DNA of 64,000 bases from Brenneria rubrifaciens (GCF_005484945.1 NZ_CP034035.1:372001-436000), one strand, 5' to 3'. Numbered from the stretch's first letter, positions 37,530-47,654 are shown. A program made the numbers and translations. Notes: generated by a model from the sequence alone, not told the origin.

Positions 37530-38513
37530 ATGTCACAGACTGGTATTAACCGTATCGCTGCCGACTATCACGAAAACGGCTATGCGGTTCTAAAAAATGT
37601 CTTTTCGCCGGACGAGGTCTTAAACCCAGTCATGATTGCCTATGATGCATACTGCGACAGCCTGGCGGAAAAATGGCTGGCGGATGGCACCATCGGTACT
37701 TATGAACCGCATGATACAACTGAAAATAAGATGCTTTCACTGATGCGCCAGACGGATGGTAATTGCTTTCAGAGTCTCGATATTACACTGCCTGTTGAAG
37801 ACACTATCCGTAAGGACTCACCACTTTATCTGGATGAAACCATTTTCCGATTGCTTCGCCATCCCCGGCTTTTGGATGCCATAGAGCAAATCATCGGGCC
37901 TGAGATTTATTCCGTCCCGGTGCAGCACATGCGAATCAAGCCACCCCAGAAAAATATCACCCAGGAAACGCGCAGCCATACACTCACACTAACCGGAAAA
38001 ACATTTTGGCATCAGGACCTGGCAGTCGTAACCCCGGATGCAGACAGAACGTCCATGTTGGGTGTCTGGTTGCCTATCAACGAGGCGACCGAAGAGAACG
38101 GCTGCCTTATTGTGGTACCAGGCAGTCACAAAGGCGGATTGGTACATCACTGCGATAAACCACACCTCCAGGGGATACCTGACGAACTCGTCGGTGAAGA
38201 TTTTGTCGCTCTTCCTGTCAGGCCGGGTGATGCGATTTTTCTTCACCCCTTGACCATGCATGCGTCTCTGGCCAATGCAAGTCGAGGAGGACGGTGGAGT
38301 TTCGACCTACGATATTGCCCGACTGGCCAACCAACGGGCAGAGAATGGTTCCCCGGGTTTGTGGCAAGAAGCCGAAATAATCCAGTGTCTGAGCTCAAAG
38401 ATCATGCATCCTGGGTACAAGCTTGGCATAACGCCCGCTTCGCGCTGGCCGGTCAGCCACATCCCAAGTTTGATCGCTGGGATAAACATGATCGCAGCCC
38501 GCTTTGCGCCTAG
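37530..38513 (+). CDS. PhyH-family Fe(II)/2-oxoglutarate oxygenase, second copy
   Basis: This 327-residue protein has the HxD motif in FWHQDLAVVTPDAD, GCLIVVPGSHKGG, the distal His in LTMHASLANAS, and Arg in GRWSFDLRY. It is longer than the first oxygenase and only distantly similar, so it is not a recent duplicate. An insert around QNITQETRSHTLTLTGKTF precedes the iron motif. It is spaced 26 bp from the preceding gene and 9 bp from the next. It probably acts on the product of, or in sequence with, the neighbouring enzymes; the reaction is unknown. Confidence 0.88.
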   Translation: MSQTGINRIAADYHENGYAVLKNVFSPDEVLNPVMIAYDAYCDSLAEKWLADGTIGTYEPHDTTENKMLSLMRQTDGNCFQSLDITLPVEDTIRKDSPLYLDETIFRLLRHPRLLDAIEQIIGPEIYSVPVQHMRIKPPQKNITQETRSHTLTLTGKTFWHQDLAVVTPDADRTSMLGVWLPINEATEENGCLIVVPGSHKGGLVHHCDKPHLQGIPDELVGEDFVALPVRPGDAIFLHPLTMHASLANASRGGRWSFDLRYCPTGQPTGREWFPGFVARSRNNPVSELKDHASWVQAWHNARFALAGQPHPKFDRWDKHDRSPLCA

Positions 38514-38522
38514 GAGGTAAAG

Positions 38523-40169
38523 ATGTTTGATATCTCTATGCTCGAAAAATCAGGTACTTTTTCTGTCTCAGAGGGTCCACCGAGGCTGGCACTGGTGCAT
38601 CATGGATTTCGGACTACCCAACTAGGTGCGGCGGATAAACGTCAGGATAAATTTGCCGCTCGTTATGCCTCCCTGGGCCTGCTAAATCTAGCCCGCTCTG
38701 CCCAAGTGGACGCTGAGCACGGGCTAATCCCTTTCAAACCTTACATAAAATATTTTGATGAGGATAATTACAGCGGAGATGCGGAGCTGGCCACCGCTAT
38801 TTCCGAGTGGCTGAGACCCGCCTGTGCTCGCTTTGTGCTTATTAGCCTCTATTCACTTGCGTTTGAACGTACTCGAGCCATGGTTTCCCTCATGGACCCC
38901 GAAGAATTTTGTATCATGGTTGGCGGCGCACATCCTACGGTTGCACCAGAAATAGATTTTGCCCATTTAGTGGTGAGAGGTGAAGGGGGCGGTGCTCTCA
39001 GGCATACACTCTCCACGTTTCTTAAGCCCGACTTTGGCGAAGGAGAAGAGGCCCGGGGCATTTGTTTTGTGCGTGATGGGAAAGTCACCATGGGCGCCAC
39101 CGTTTTTGATAAATCGTTGGCTAGTATTCCCTCGCCAGCATTTGCCTATGAGCTTATCCAGGATGACACCACTCTGGCCGGCGAGTCTCGCGAGCGATGG
39201 TGGAAGGCCGTTGGTGAGTCCCAGCAGATTTATATCTGTACCCAAAGCTGTAGAGCTCGATGCACCTTTTGCTCAACCTATCTCATTCATGGCAAGCTTG
39301 TTTCACGACCGGTTGAATTAATCGAAGGTGACATCAGGTATCTCTTGCAATTCGGGAACGACTCTATTCAGTTTCATGATGATGATCTTCTTCAGCACGA
39401 GAGCCTGGATGAGCTGCTCGAAATGCTATCAAATTACAATATATTATGGACATGCAATGCCCGCTCGGAAGTGATGAATGCCAATCTCGCCGCGCGCATG
39501 TACCGCGCTGGTTGCCGCAAGGTCTTTCTGGGCCTGGAATCTATGGACCAGCGAAGCCTCGACTATTACAACAAGGCCACCACGGTGGAGATGAACATTA
39601 ATGCGGTCACTGTCTTGGATGCCGCCGGCATAGGTGTTGTCTGCGGCTATATCATCGGTGCGCCTCATGACACTATAACCAGTATTTTGGATGACTTGGA
39701 TCGGGTGCTGAAACTGCCTATTTTCTTCTTGGCAACAGCAATACTGACGCCGGATATCGGAACAACAGAGTACAAACGTGCATTGAGGCGAATCCCATTA
39801 CTGCAGGAACTGGGTGACGGGGGAACAAAAATGAACATTCGGCCCCGGCCTGATCTCTTTGGCGCGTCTGCTCCCTACGGGCTTCCAACTGTTGCGGAGG
39901 CCGTAACCAAAGATCAGCTTAATGAACTGTATGCGATGGTCAATTGTGAGTTCATACTCCGGCCAGAACTGCTGGAAAGAGTCCACCGCTATGTTTATCC
40001 CACCCGCCTTAACGAAGCATTATCCTGGTGTTCCCTGCAGCGACAAAGAGTCAGGGAGCTTGCCAGTGGCGCTACTATTCCAGAGGTCAGGCAGCGAGCA
40101 AAGCGGCTTTCTCAATTTATCGAGAATAGAGGATTGTTATCTGAATATGAAATGAGGGATTCCGCATGA
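38523..40169 (+). CDS. radical SAM enzyme with N-terminal cobalamin-binding-type domain
   Basis: The protein has 548 residues. About residues 20-190 form the Rossmann-like part of B12-binding radical SAM proteins (LVLISLYSLAFERTRAMV-type strand, MVGGAHPTVAPE, VVRGEGGGALRHTL). The 4Fe-4S/SAM motif CRARCTFC (CxxxCxxC) is at about 243-250, followed by the radical SAM barrel (IQFHDDDLLQ, RMYRAGCRKVFLGLES, GYIIGAPHDT). Members of this class methylate unactivated carbons or rearrange rings. The cobalamin His of the DxHxxG motif is not obvious, so B12 dependence is probable rather than certain. It overlaps the following methyltransferase gene by 4 bp. Confidence 0.9.
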   Translation: MFDISMLEKSGTFSVSEGPPRLALVHHGFRTTQLGAADKRQDKFAARYASLGLLNLARSAQVDAEHGLIPFKPYIKYFDEDNYSGDAELATAISEWLRPACARFVLISLYSLAFERTRAMVSLMDPEEFCIMVGGAHPTVAPEIDFAHLVVRGEGGGALRHTLSTFLKPDFGEGEEARGICFVRDGKVTMGATVFDKSLASIPSPAFAYELIQDDTTLAGESRERWWKAVGESQQIYICTQSCRARCTFCSTYLIHGKLVSRPVELIEGDIRYLLQFGNDSIQFHDDDLLQHESLDELLEMLSNYNILWTCNARSEVMNANLAARMYRAGCRKVFLGLESMDQRSLDYYNKATTVEMNINAVTVLDAAGIGVVCGYIIGAPHDTITSILDDLDRVLKLPIFFLATAILTPDIGTTEYKRALRRIPLLQELGDGGTKMNIRPRPDLFGASAPYGLPTVAEAVTKDQLNELYAMVNCEFILRPELLERVHRYVYPTRLNEALSWCSLQRQRVRELASGATIPEVRQRAKRLSQFIENRGLLSEYEMRDSA

Positions 40170-40957
40170 ACACCAAGTCGTTCGCAAGTAGCTATGTTCC
40201 CTGCTTTCCTGAGCAGATACAGGCGATGCTGCGTGAAGGAAAAGATCCCCACAAGGATTTGGTTGAACTGTTTATGACAAATACCGCAATACATGCCACC
40301 AGTGAACAGCGACGCGCTATTGTGGAAAGTCACTATCATATCTCTAATGAACTCATCAGCCCACATAGTACGCAAGATATTCTTTCGTTCTGCACCGAAA
40401 TTCTCTCGCTTACGCAAAGCCGTCCAGGATGTGTGGTTGAGGCGGGGTGTTTCAAAGGTTCAAGCACCGCCAAGTTCAGCTTGGCCGCCGCTATTGCTGG
40501 GAGACCGTTAGTGGTTTTTGATTCATTTATGGGATTGCCCGCCCATAACGAGGAACACGGTATGAGTATTGAAGGCCGTGAGGTTGTTTTTCGTGAAGGT
40601 GAGTTCTGCGGCTCGCTGGAAGAAGTGAAGGCAAACGTTGAAAAGTATGGTGACATAACAATATGCGAGTTTGTACCTGGATGGTTTTCAGAGACCATGC
40701 ATCACTGGTCCAGGCCTGTTGCCACGGCATTTCTGGATGTGGACCTGCTGCTTTCAACCCGCGAATGCCTGCGATGCCTCTATCCCTGTCTCGCGCCAGG
40801 AGGGAATATTTACTCACAGGATGGGCATCTTCCACTTATTCTGGAACTGCTGGAGGATGAACAGTTTTGGCGGGAGGAACTGAAAACTGAGCCTCCCATT
40901 CTTGAAGGTATAAGGAAAGGCAAGCTGATAAAAATCACCCGGCCTTTTACGGAATAG
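40166..40957 (+). CDS. TylF/MycF-family SAM-dependent methyltransferase
   Basis: This 263-residue protein has a SAM-binding loop VVEAGCFKGSSTAKF, VVFDSFMGLP, an acidic metal-type motif AFLDVDLL and the TylF-type ending APGGNIYSQDGHL. Relatives O-methylate sugars or other hydroxyl groups in natural-product pathways. In this operon it could methylate a hydroxyl made by one of the oxygenases. It starts at the ATG overlapping the radical SAM stop (ATGA, 40166-40169) and ends 10 bp from the convergent TyrRS gene. The family assignment is good; the acceptor is unknown. Confidence 0.85.
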   Translation: MNTKSFASSYVPCFPEQIQAMLREGKDPHKDLVELFMTNTAIHATSEQRRAIVESHYHISNELISPHSTQDILSFCTEILSLTQSRPGCVVEAGCFKGSSTAKFSLAAAIAGRPLVVFDSFMGLPAHNEEHGMSIEGREVVFREGEFCGSLEEVKANVEKYGDITICEFVPGWFSETMHHWSRPVATAFLDVDLLLSTRECLRCLYPCLAPGGNIYSQDGHLPLILELLEDEQFWREELKTEPPILEGIRKGKLIKITRPFTE

Positions 40958-40967
40958 ATGTCTGCGC

Positions 40968-42176
40968 CTACCTGACGATAAAACGGTGACGTTTACCCAT
41001 CCAAAGGAGCATGCCTGGCTCCGGATAAATCGTTGCCAGTTCATCGGTCTCTTTGTGGGCATTGATCCTTACTGCCCCCGAACGGATAAGCCGCCGGATC
41101 TCAGAGCGGCTCATTTCGGCAAGGGCCTGGCTGCAGAGATCAATCAGTGACAGGTGCGCATGTCCTTCAAGATTGAGGGGAAGATGGTCTTCTTCGGTGG
41201 GATTGTGTTGTTGAAATACCCGCTCAAAGTGATTGCCAGCAGTGTCAGCCGCTTCGCCACCATGGTAGATTGCAACTATCTTGTGTGCCAGATCCTTTTT
41301 TAAAAGAATGGGATTCATTCCCCGTTCCACCTGCTCTCTGGCCTCAATGATGTGTTCTGCAGGCACATTCGTGGCCAGGCTGAGATAACTGAAAATGAGA
41401 TGATCGGGCAGCGACATGACTTTCCCGTACATATCCTCAGGGTTGTCTGTTAACGCAATATAGTTCCCTTTCGATTTACTCATTTTATCCTTGCCGTCCA
41501 GCCCCTCGAGCAAAGGCATAGTGATGACCGACTGTCCCTCACTTCCGAAGGACTCCTGTAGCATACGCCCTACCATGTTATTGAAGAGCTGATCCGTACC
41601 ACCAAGCTCAATGTCCGCGTTAATCATCACAGAGTCATATCCCTGAAGCACTGGATACAGGAGCTCGTGTAGATGAATAGGGGAGGATGCGGCATATCGG
41701 TTTTTGAAATCATCACGCTGCATCATTTGTGCCAGCGTGACGCGGGAAACAAGCCCAATGATTTCAGAAAAAGGCATTTTTCTGAACCAGTCGGAGTTGC
41801 GGCGTACTTCTATACGGGAAATATCTATAATTCGGCCGAGCTGGTCGATATAGGTCTGACTATTAATAGCTATTTGTTCTTCACTTAATGGTGGACGAAG
41901 CTTGTTGCGACCCGTCGGATCACCAATAGAGGCAGTAAAGTCACCAATAATAATGACAATACTGTGACCAGCGTCCTGAAACTGCCTCAATTTACGTAAT
42001 ACAACAGCATGCCCGAGATGAAGATCAGGTGCAGTAGGGTCGAATCCAAGCTTAATGACCAGTCTACGATTTTCTTTTGCGGCTAGTGCAAGCTTCTTTT
42101 CAAGCCCATCAGAGGGTTCCATTATGGCAATATTTGAAGCCAATACTGCAATATCATTATCAGTGTTCATTGACAT
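40968..42176 (-). CDS. tyrosyl-tRNA synthetase, second (TyrZ-like) type
   Basis: This complete 402-residue class-I synthetase has the HIGH motif as DLHLGHAV, KMSKS as KDKMSKSKG, tyrosine-pocket region GFDPTAPD and IGDFTASIGDPTGRNKLRPP, and a C-terminal S4-type RNA-binding domain (RRLIRSGAVRINAHKETDE). E. coli-type housekeeping TyrRS reads SLHLGHLVPLL with a different GDP loop, so this is the other bacterial TyrRS clade and most likely an additional copy. It is convergent with the oxygenase/radical SAM operon inside the island. Resistant duplicate synthetases are a known self-immunity device for producers of synthetase inhibitors; I infer that here. An alternative is supply of Tyr-tRNA to a tRNA-dependent enzyme, but none is visible. 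Confidence 0.93.
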   Translation of the reverse strand: MSMNTDNDIAVLASNIAIMEPSDGLEKKLALAAKENRRLVIKLGFDPTAPDLHLGHAVVLRKLRQFQDAGHSIVIIIGDFTASIGDPTGRNKLRPPLSEEQIAINSQTYIDQLGRIIDISRIEVRRNSDWFRKMPFSEIIGLVSRVTLAQMMQRDDFKNRYAASSPIHLHELLYPVLQGYDSVMINADIELGGTDQLFNNMVGRMLQESFGSEGQSVITMPLLEGLDGKDKMSKSKGNYIALTDNPEDMYGKVMSLPDHLIFSYLSLATNVPAEHIIEAREQVERGMNPILLKKDLAHKIVAIYHGGEAADTAGNHFERVFQQHNPTEEDHLPLNLEGHAHLSLIDLCSQALAEMSRSEIRRLIRSGAVRINAHKETDELATIYPEPGMLLWMGKRHRFIVR

Positions 42177-42738
42177 TCTCAGGAGAGTTAACAGGCAGTT
42201 AACGTTATTTTCTTAAGTACGTTCCTGTCGAGCCAGAGTACAATTTAAAAATAGCTTCTGCGCGGCATCGGTTGAGCTTGATACAGTACAGATTCAAGAA
42301 CCTCGCGACATCATAAAGCAATCCCCCATGTTCCCCCAAAATAATACCGTCCCACATCCTCCCTCATTACGTCTGTCCAGGAATGGTCATCTTATTGATT
42401 TTAAAATATTTTTTCATTCCCCCACTTACTCTGTGCCTAGACAACCGTAAAGTGGGGAGATTAGCCATTTTTTTTGGTTTTCCCCCGGAGTCCCCCACCT
42501 CATACTCTGGCTACTCGCGACGGAAAAGGCTTCATTTCCGCAAAGCGTGTTCCTGGGATGGTAATGCGCACCAGCGCATGGCAGGCGGCAAAGAACGTTG
42601 CAGAGGGTGGCAAGGCTGCTGGCCGCCGGGACCCGGCGAAGCCGGTTGAGGATTAGCAAAATCCACGGAACCCCGCACGCCCTGCAAAGCCATGCGGCCT
42701 GACCGGCAATGTCCTGGGCCGAGGTACGTCTCGCCCCG
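42177..42738. other. intergenic stretch upstream of the island TyrRS
   Basis: No gene is supported. The left part (42177-42420) is AT-rich and should carry the TyrRS promoter; I see no T-box-like leader. The right part is GC-rich like the ATPase remnant that follows, marking a compositional break near 42480. Confidence 0.5.
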
Positions 42739-43616
42739 TTAGCGCGGCAACGCCGCGATGTATCGGGGCTCCGAGGGCCGGTCCGGGCGGTGGCCTTCAT
42801 CGTTCAGCACCAGGGACACAATCTCCTCTCCGTCATCATCCGCGTACAGCGGCACCCGGTTTAACGCATAGGCCTGGCGCGGCGGCTCCTCCGCATCCTT
42901 CATCTTGGTGCAGCTCAGCACCAGCCCCGGCCCTGACTCTTCGCGCCGGACGTTAAATTCCGCATCCAATGCCGCCCGGAAGGCGCTGGAGCCGCGTGTT
43001 CCTTTGTCCTCATCTTTGCCGGAATGATGGATAATCAGCACCGTGGCGCGGGTTTTTGCCTTGATATAATCACAGCCCTGAATAATCACAGCCCTGAATA
43101 AATGCGCCCATATCGCGGGCGGCGTTCTCATCCGAGCCGCCAAAACAACGCGCCAGCGTATCGAGTACAATCAGCCGGACCGCCATCCCGGTCTGGCTTT
43201 GCACATCCTGTGCGGCCATCACGACCAGCTCCGCGCTTTCCGGACTGGCCGGGAAAACCGGGCAGTCAATGCGCCACAGGCTGCTGACCGGGCTGTCGCC
43301 ATTAAAGGTGTTTTCCCAGGCCTTAATGCGCCGCGGTACGCCGATACCGCCTTCTCCGACAATATACAGCACCGAGCCCTGCGTGACCCGCCGTCCCGCC
43401 CAGGGCATGCCGGTGGCGATATGGCAGGCCCAGGACACCGCCAGGAAGGACTTGTACGAGCCGCTGGGGCCGTAAACTGGGTAAATGCCCCTTGATAAGG
43501 TAATCCTGGCGGGTGTCGTAGCCCTGCGAACCAGGATGCAAAGGCAGGGTGGTGGTGAAGGGGGACTTCTGCTGGTCAACCAGCAAGGGTGGCTTCATAC
43601 GGACCTCCACGGTCAT
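42739..43616 (-). pseudogene. RepA/RecA-like AAA ATPase, two frameshifts
   Basis: Joined across frames, this is a plasmid/phage RepA-type hexameric helicase domain: Walker A GPSGSYKSF, GSVLYIVGEGG, Walker B RLIVLDTLARC, then TVLIIHHSGKDEDKGTRGSSA. One shift lies near 43490 (a GGGG run between DYLIKG and IYPVYG). The other is caused by a 16-bp tandem duplication at 43066-43097. The start codon at 43616 or further upstream is uncertain. The high GC content contrasts with the neighbouring biosynthetic genes. It is a replication or primase-accessory relic of a mobile element. Confidence 0.75.
43066..43097. repeat. 16-bp tandem duplication that breaks the ATPase frame
   Basis: ATAATCACAGCCCTGA occurs twice in direct succession. 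Removing one copy restores the reading frame (GCDYIKAK), so this is a recent slip-type mutation. Confidence 0.9.
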
Positions 43617-43711
43617 CTAACAGCGTTTGGCAGAAAAATGTCAGCGCCGCCCGGACGGCAATACCTCCCCGTCCGGGCGGGCGTCTCTGTGGGCCTTTCC
43701 CCTGGCTGGCC

Positions 43712-44602
43712 TCATGTTTTTCCTCCTGCGGGCTGTTGGGCATACACCCGTTTCACAAACTCCCCGCGCCCGTCACCGTGCCCCAGGTCCATCGCCACCC
43801 GCGCCAACGCGTCTTTATGGCCGGCACCCTGCTGGCGGTGCCAACTGAGGCTGTCCACCGCCCAGGCATAGCGCAGGCTTTGGGAGGCCTGTCGCCCGGT
43901 CAGTCCCAGTTGGCGAAGATGATAGTGGTAGTAGTCCATGGCATTTTTGAGTGCCGGGCGGTCAATCAGCCGACCGTGGCGCTGCGCGGCAATCTGCCGG
44001 GCGGTGTCGATGGCCGCGTTGACCTGCTGCGGGTAAATGACGCTGGTTTCCCGCAAGCGTCCCCCCTTGGTGCCGAAGGTGATTGTCAGCCGGGATTTCC
44101 CGGCGTCCAGCTCATGTCGCCAGGTGTCCAGCGACAGCACGGCCTGGACCGCTTCCTGGGCCCGTAGCCCCAGCAGGCGCTGAAGTTGCAGCGTGGCCGC
44201 CAGTCCGGCGTCGCGCGCCAGCGCGTTCTGATAAACGCGGTCAAACACGGTGTCCGGCAGCGGGTCTTTGGTCCCCGCCCGGCTGGCCCCGCTGATACCC
44301 AGGGTTGCGTTGCTCAGACGGTGGTCTTCCACCAGCCGGTCGCGTCCGGCCGTATGGAGCACCGTCCTGATGGCGGCCATTTCATTTTGCAGGCTGCGCG
44401 CACCGATGCCCTCGGCCTTACGGGCCTCGATATAGCTTTCAATGTGTCTGGCTTTAATCTGCTCCACGCTGCGGGACTGGATGTTGAGGGCGCGCAGGTG
44501 TTGCACAAACCGCCGGGCCATGCCGGTGCGGTCATGCACCGTCTTGTAACTGCCACCCGCCTGGCGAGCCAGCCGGGTTAATTCCCGTTGTAGCGTCGAC
44601 AT
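43712..44602 (-). CDS. integrase-domain protein (tyrosine recombinase-like)
   Basis: This 296-residue protein has an N-terminal SAM-like core-binding part (RHIESYIEARKAEG, NEMAAIRTVLHTAG) and a C-terminal recombinase part: Arg in LLGLRAQEAVQ, Lys in FGTKGGRLRE, Arg in SQSLRYAWA, His in LGHGDGRG and a terminal Tyr in FVKRVYA. The ATG at 44602 has GGGAGA upstream and aligns with the start of the related gene at 63475. Proteins of this type are common beside plasmid-like genes in enterobacterial islands. The role (resolution or integration) is not established. GC-rich like the ATPase remnant. Confidence 0.8.
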   Translation of the reverse strand: MSTLQRELTRLARQAGGSYKTVHDRTGMARRFVQHLRALNIQSRSVEQIKARHIESYIEARKAEGIGARSLQNEMAAIRTVLHTAGRDRLVEDHRLSNATLGISGASRAGTKDPLPDTVFDRVYQNALARDAGLAATLQLQRLLGLRAQEAVQAVLSLDTWRHELDAGKSRLTITFGTKGGRLRETSVIYPQQVNAAIDTARQIAAQRHGRLIDRPALKNAMDYYHYHLRQLGLTGRQASQSLRYAWAVDSLSWHRQQGAGHKDALARVAMDLGHGDGRGEFVKRVYAQQPAGGKT

Positions 44603-46232
44603 AAAAATGTCTCCCATACCTTGTCCGTCTGTTTCAGGTACTCATACACGCCATTACCCAATGGCAATGGGTAGTGGTACTGACCTTTCCCCGGTGACGC
44701 GGTCCTGAAGACGAATACCTGCACCGGGGCGGGGTGTCAGGTGAGGTATTGCGGGGTACGGTGACGCACTCGGTGCGGCCGCCTGACGCGTGTCAGGATA
44801 TTTCCCCAGGCCTTCCGGCCTGCCTCGGTATTCGGTCTTTTTCCTCCTTAGTAGTCGATGGTTGACGGGGATAATCGCAGGCCTGAGAGGCCTGTCAGAT
44901 GGTGACGGTTGCGGCAGACGCCGCGCGGACAAGGGCGGGCTGCGGCAGTGCGGAGACGGTCACTTTGCGCTGTCGCTTTAAAGTGACCGTCCCGCCCGCG
45001 GGCCGGTGAAAAGGCGTATTGCCGCAGTGGGCCGGGAGCAGTGATTGCCGCATAAGGATAAGGCGCCGCCAGGCAGAGGCCACGGTGGCAAGGTGCAGTG
45101 AGCAGATAAAAAAGTGGGCAAGCGGAGTCGATTGCCCTGAAAAAAGCCAGATGAGCACCTGAGGTGAAATCAAGGGGGGCAGTAAGCCCGGCTAACAACA
45201 TCACACCCATGCGGCAACGCATGCGCCTGCGTTAACGGTGTGTGGGCAGGCCGGGGAGAGGTCACAGCCGGGGGGACCGGTCTGCGCAGCCTTAAAGACC
45301 TGGGCTGCCTGGGGTGCTGTCAACAAACAGCGTTTCGCATGAATTTTATACAACCATTTGGCGGCGGGCGCAAGCATTGCCCACAATTGACACGACGCTA
45401 ACGCGCTTCGCTTGTTATCCGGGTAGGGCTTGAGTAAACCAGTGACACACGCCCTACCCGGAGCTATTTAAAGGCAAACGAGGACGAATTGTCCTTCAGT
45501 CTTGAACAGGAGTGATTTAGCCCAGGCGATTTGCATTCTGTTTACGCATAGCAGCATCAGGTCTTGTCTGTGTGACGGCATTCAGGTAAAAATGTGTTCG
45601 GGCATTTCCGGTGGCGTACCGGGTGGTTTGTACTCCGTTTAGCCTGTCGCCTGCGCGTCGCCGGAAATGTCTGTTTTGCCCGCCATCAGTTAGCCCCTCG
45701 ACTGAAACAACACCTCTTCCACCGGTCAGTAAATTCCAGGATAGGGATCTCTTGCATAAATTAAGTCGGCGAACCCGCATCTCCCCACGCTAAATCAGCC
45801 AGCTGTCCTTCCATAAAAGCGGTGAGATCACGCACCTTATTGTCAGGTGATTGCCGACAAATCGTCAGGCAGCATGGTGCCGTTGACGCTGATGTTATCA
45901 GCCCACCCAGGCAGCCAGGATCTTCAGGGCTGCGGCGTGCTTTCACACGCAGATCCGGTCCGCTCCGCATCACATGGCGGACAACGTGCCCCGGCACGGA
46001 TGCAGCATATTCACAGCGACACCATCGTTTTCCATCGTGATACACTTCATCGTACCTGCTATTTTAACAGGAGGACTTGTTTTACAAGATCATCGTCATC
46101 CTTGCACTGATTGCATGCGGCTACGACATGCTGAAATCAGTTATCCATGCTTTCTGCGAAAGTCTGTATGGTATACTTCGACATACGATGTTGTTCTGTT
46201 CGTATTTTTTCAGTTAACTCACAGGAGGCTCC
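44603..46232. other. long non-coding or decayed stretch
   Basis: These 1.6 kb hold only short frames with no family signal. The left half (44640-45400) is very GC-rich with many short inverted words; the right half is mixed and ends in the DUF29 promoter region. I find no RNA gene or clear origin. It may be the decayed remainder of plasmid-like backbone genes. Confidence 0.45.
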
Positions 46233-46670
46233 ATGGGAACTCATTATGATACCGACGTGGTGGCCTGGGCTAATGAACAGGCTGCGCTACTCCGTGCCGG
46301 TAAACTCAGTCAGCTTGATATCGAAAACATTGCCGAGGAGATAGAAGACGTGGGCAAAAGTGAAAAACGCGAACTGGCTAGCCGGATGGCGGTTTTACTG
46401 GCTCATCTTCTGAAATGGCAATTCCAGTCAACTCATCGTGGTGTGAGTTGGGAACTGACGATTCAGGGGCAACGTGGCCTGATTGAACGCCGCCTTAAGA
46501 AAACTCCCAGTCTGAAAGCGACTTTGGTTGATCCGGAGTGGCTGGAAGATACCTGGTTTGATGCATTGGCGTTAGCATCAAAAGAAACGGGCATCGGTCT
46601 GGAAAAATTTCCGGCTTCCTGTCTCTGGACCGCAGAACAAATTATGAGCCCGGATTTTTACCCGGAGTGA
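46233..46670 (+). CDS. DUF29-family protein
   Basis: This 145-residue protein matches the DUF29 layout: YDTDVVAWANEQAALLRAG, LDIENIAEEIEDVGKSEKREL, LLAHLLKWQFQ, and the C-terminal PASCLWTAEQIMSPDFYPE. The family is widespread in cyanobacteria and in islands of proteobacteria, and its function is unknown. The ATG has AGGAGG upstream and the gene is closed by a strong terminator, so it is probably a stand-alone transcription unit. Confidence 0.88.
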   Translation: MGTHYDTDVVAWANEQAALLRAGKLSQLDIENIAEEIEDVGKSEKRELASRMAVLLAHLLKWQFQSTHRGVSWELTIQGQRGLIERRLKKTPSLKATLVDPEWLEDTWFDALALASKETGIGLEKFPASCLWTAEQIMSPDFYPE

Positions 46671-46701
46671 TAAGCCGCGCTCGTTTGTATTTCATCAATA
46701 G

Positions 46702-46726
46702 TACCGGCCTTCGGGCCGGTATTTTT
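46702..46726 (+). terminator. intrinsic terminator of the DUF29 gene
   Basis: ACCGGCC, TTCG loop, GGCCGGT and then ATTTTTC. A UUCG-type tetraloop on a GC stem is a strong terminator. Confidence 0.9.
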
Positions 46727-47269
46727 CTGATCAACCGTAATGCGTTGTTAATTAGGTTAAAGGAGAGCATCCGCAATGGGGGGCGGACGATTTTGACGCT
46801 CATATTGCCGCCAGAAAAAGGGTGGATGGCGTGAAAGCATTACAAGCACTCAGTGAGGATGAGCATCGTTTCGTGGATCTATCACGCTCTCAGATGTGGT
46901 ATGGCGAGGAGCACAGCATTCTATAGCGACTCCGATACACTATCGACGCGTGAATTGATTAACCCAGTTTGCATCACTTGATGTTGTTGCATAACATCAA
47001 TCAAGGTCAGCGCGCCAGTTACTATCGACGATAGTGAAGCGACAAGCGTGTTTTAAATCATGTTGCCTCCTTTGTCTGCATCTCGCCCCACAGCATCGCC
47101 CCATCAATTCGCCCCACAGTGTTGGGCGAAAAGGCGGGGCGAAAGCATGGGGCTCGTGAGGTAGCCGCGTTGCGGGCATGCGCCGGGAAGTCTACCTCCC
47201 GGCCCGAACGGCGTGCGCCAGTTCACGCGGGCTGGACGCCCTTATGGACTGTCGCATGGGGGTAATGTC

Positions 47270-47500
47270 GCGGCTGGACGCCGCGCCAAAACCCCCAACG
47301 TCAACGGCGGCACACCGTCGCCCGCTACGCGCGACCAACCCCTTTAAGACGCGCGTTTTAGCCTGTTATTTCTCTTTCTCGCAAGCTCGGTGCGAAATAA
47401 CGGGAAACGCGGCTTTAAATGGGTTGGTCGCGCCACGCTACCGGCTTGTGGCCGGAGACTTAGCGGCGACGGTATGCGGGGCAAGCCCCCCAAATAAACC
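47270..47500. repeat. long imperfect palindrome, possible structured RNA or origin-type element
   Basis: CGCGACCAACCC.CTTTAAG (about 47329-47348) pairs with CTTTAAATGGGTTGGTCGCG (about 47412-47431). Inside it, CGCGTTTTAGCCTGTTATTTC pairs with GAAATAACGGGAAACGCG around a loop near 47375-47390. Outside it, CACCGTCGCC pairs roughly with GGCGACGGTATG. Nested pairing over more than 150 bp is far beyond chance, but I do not recognise the element. Confidence 0.55.
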
Positions 47501-47654
47501 GACGCGTGGGCGCGTCTTTTTGCTCGCTGGGGCGGCAAAATTTATTCGGCTCCCCCCGGCCTGCTCGGTTCCCCTGGGGGCGAACGCTCGCGGGTGGGTT
47601 CGGGCGACGCAAATTAGCCATTTCTGCGAAATGGCATTTACTCGCCTCACGCCA

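Noticed and set aside
42240..42480. T-box or other tRNA-sensing leader upstream of the island TyrRS
   Set aside because: No T-box bulge or specifier-loop sequence is visible, and such leaders are not expected in enterobacteria.
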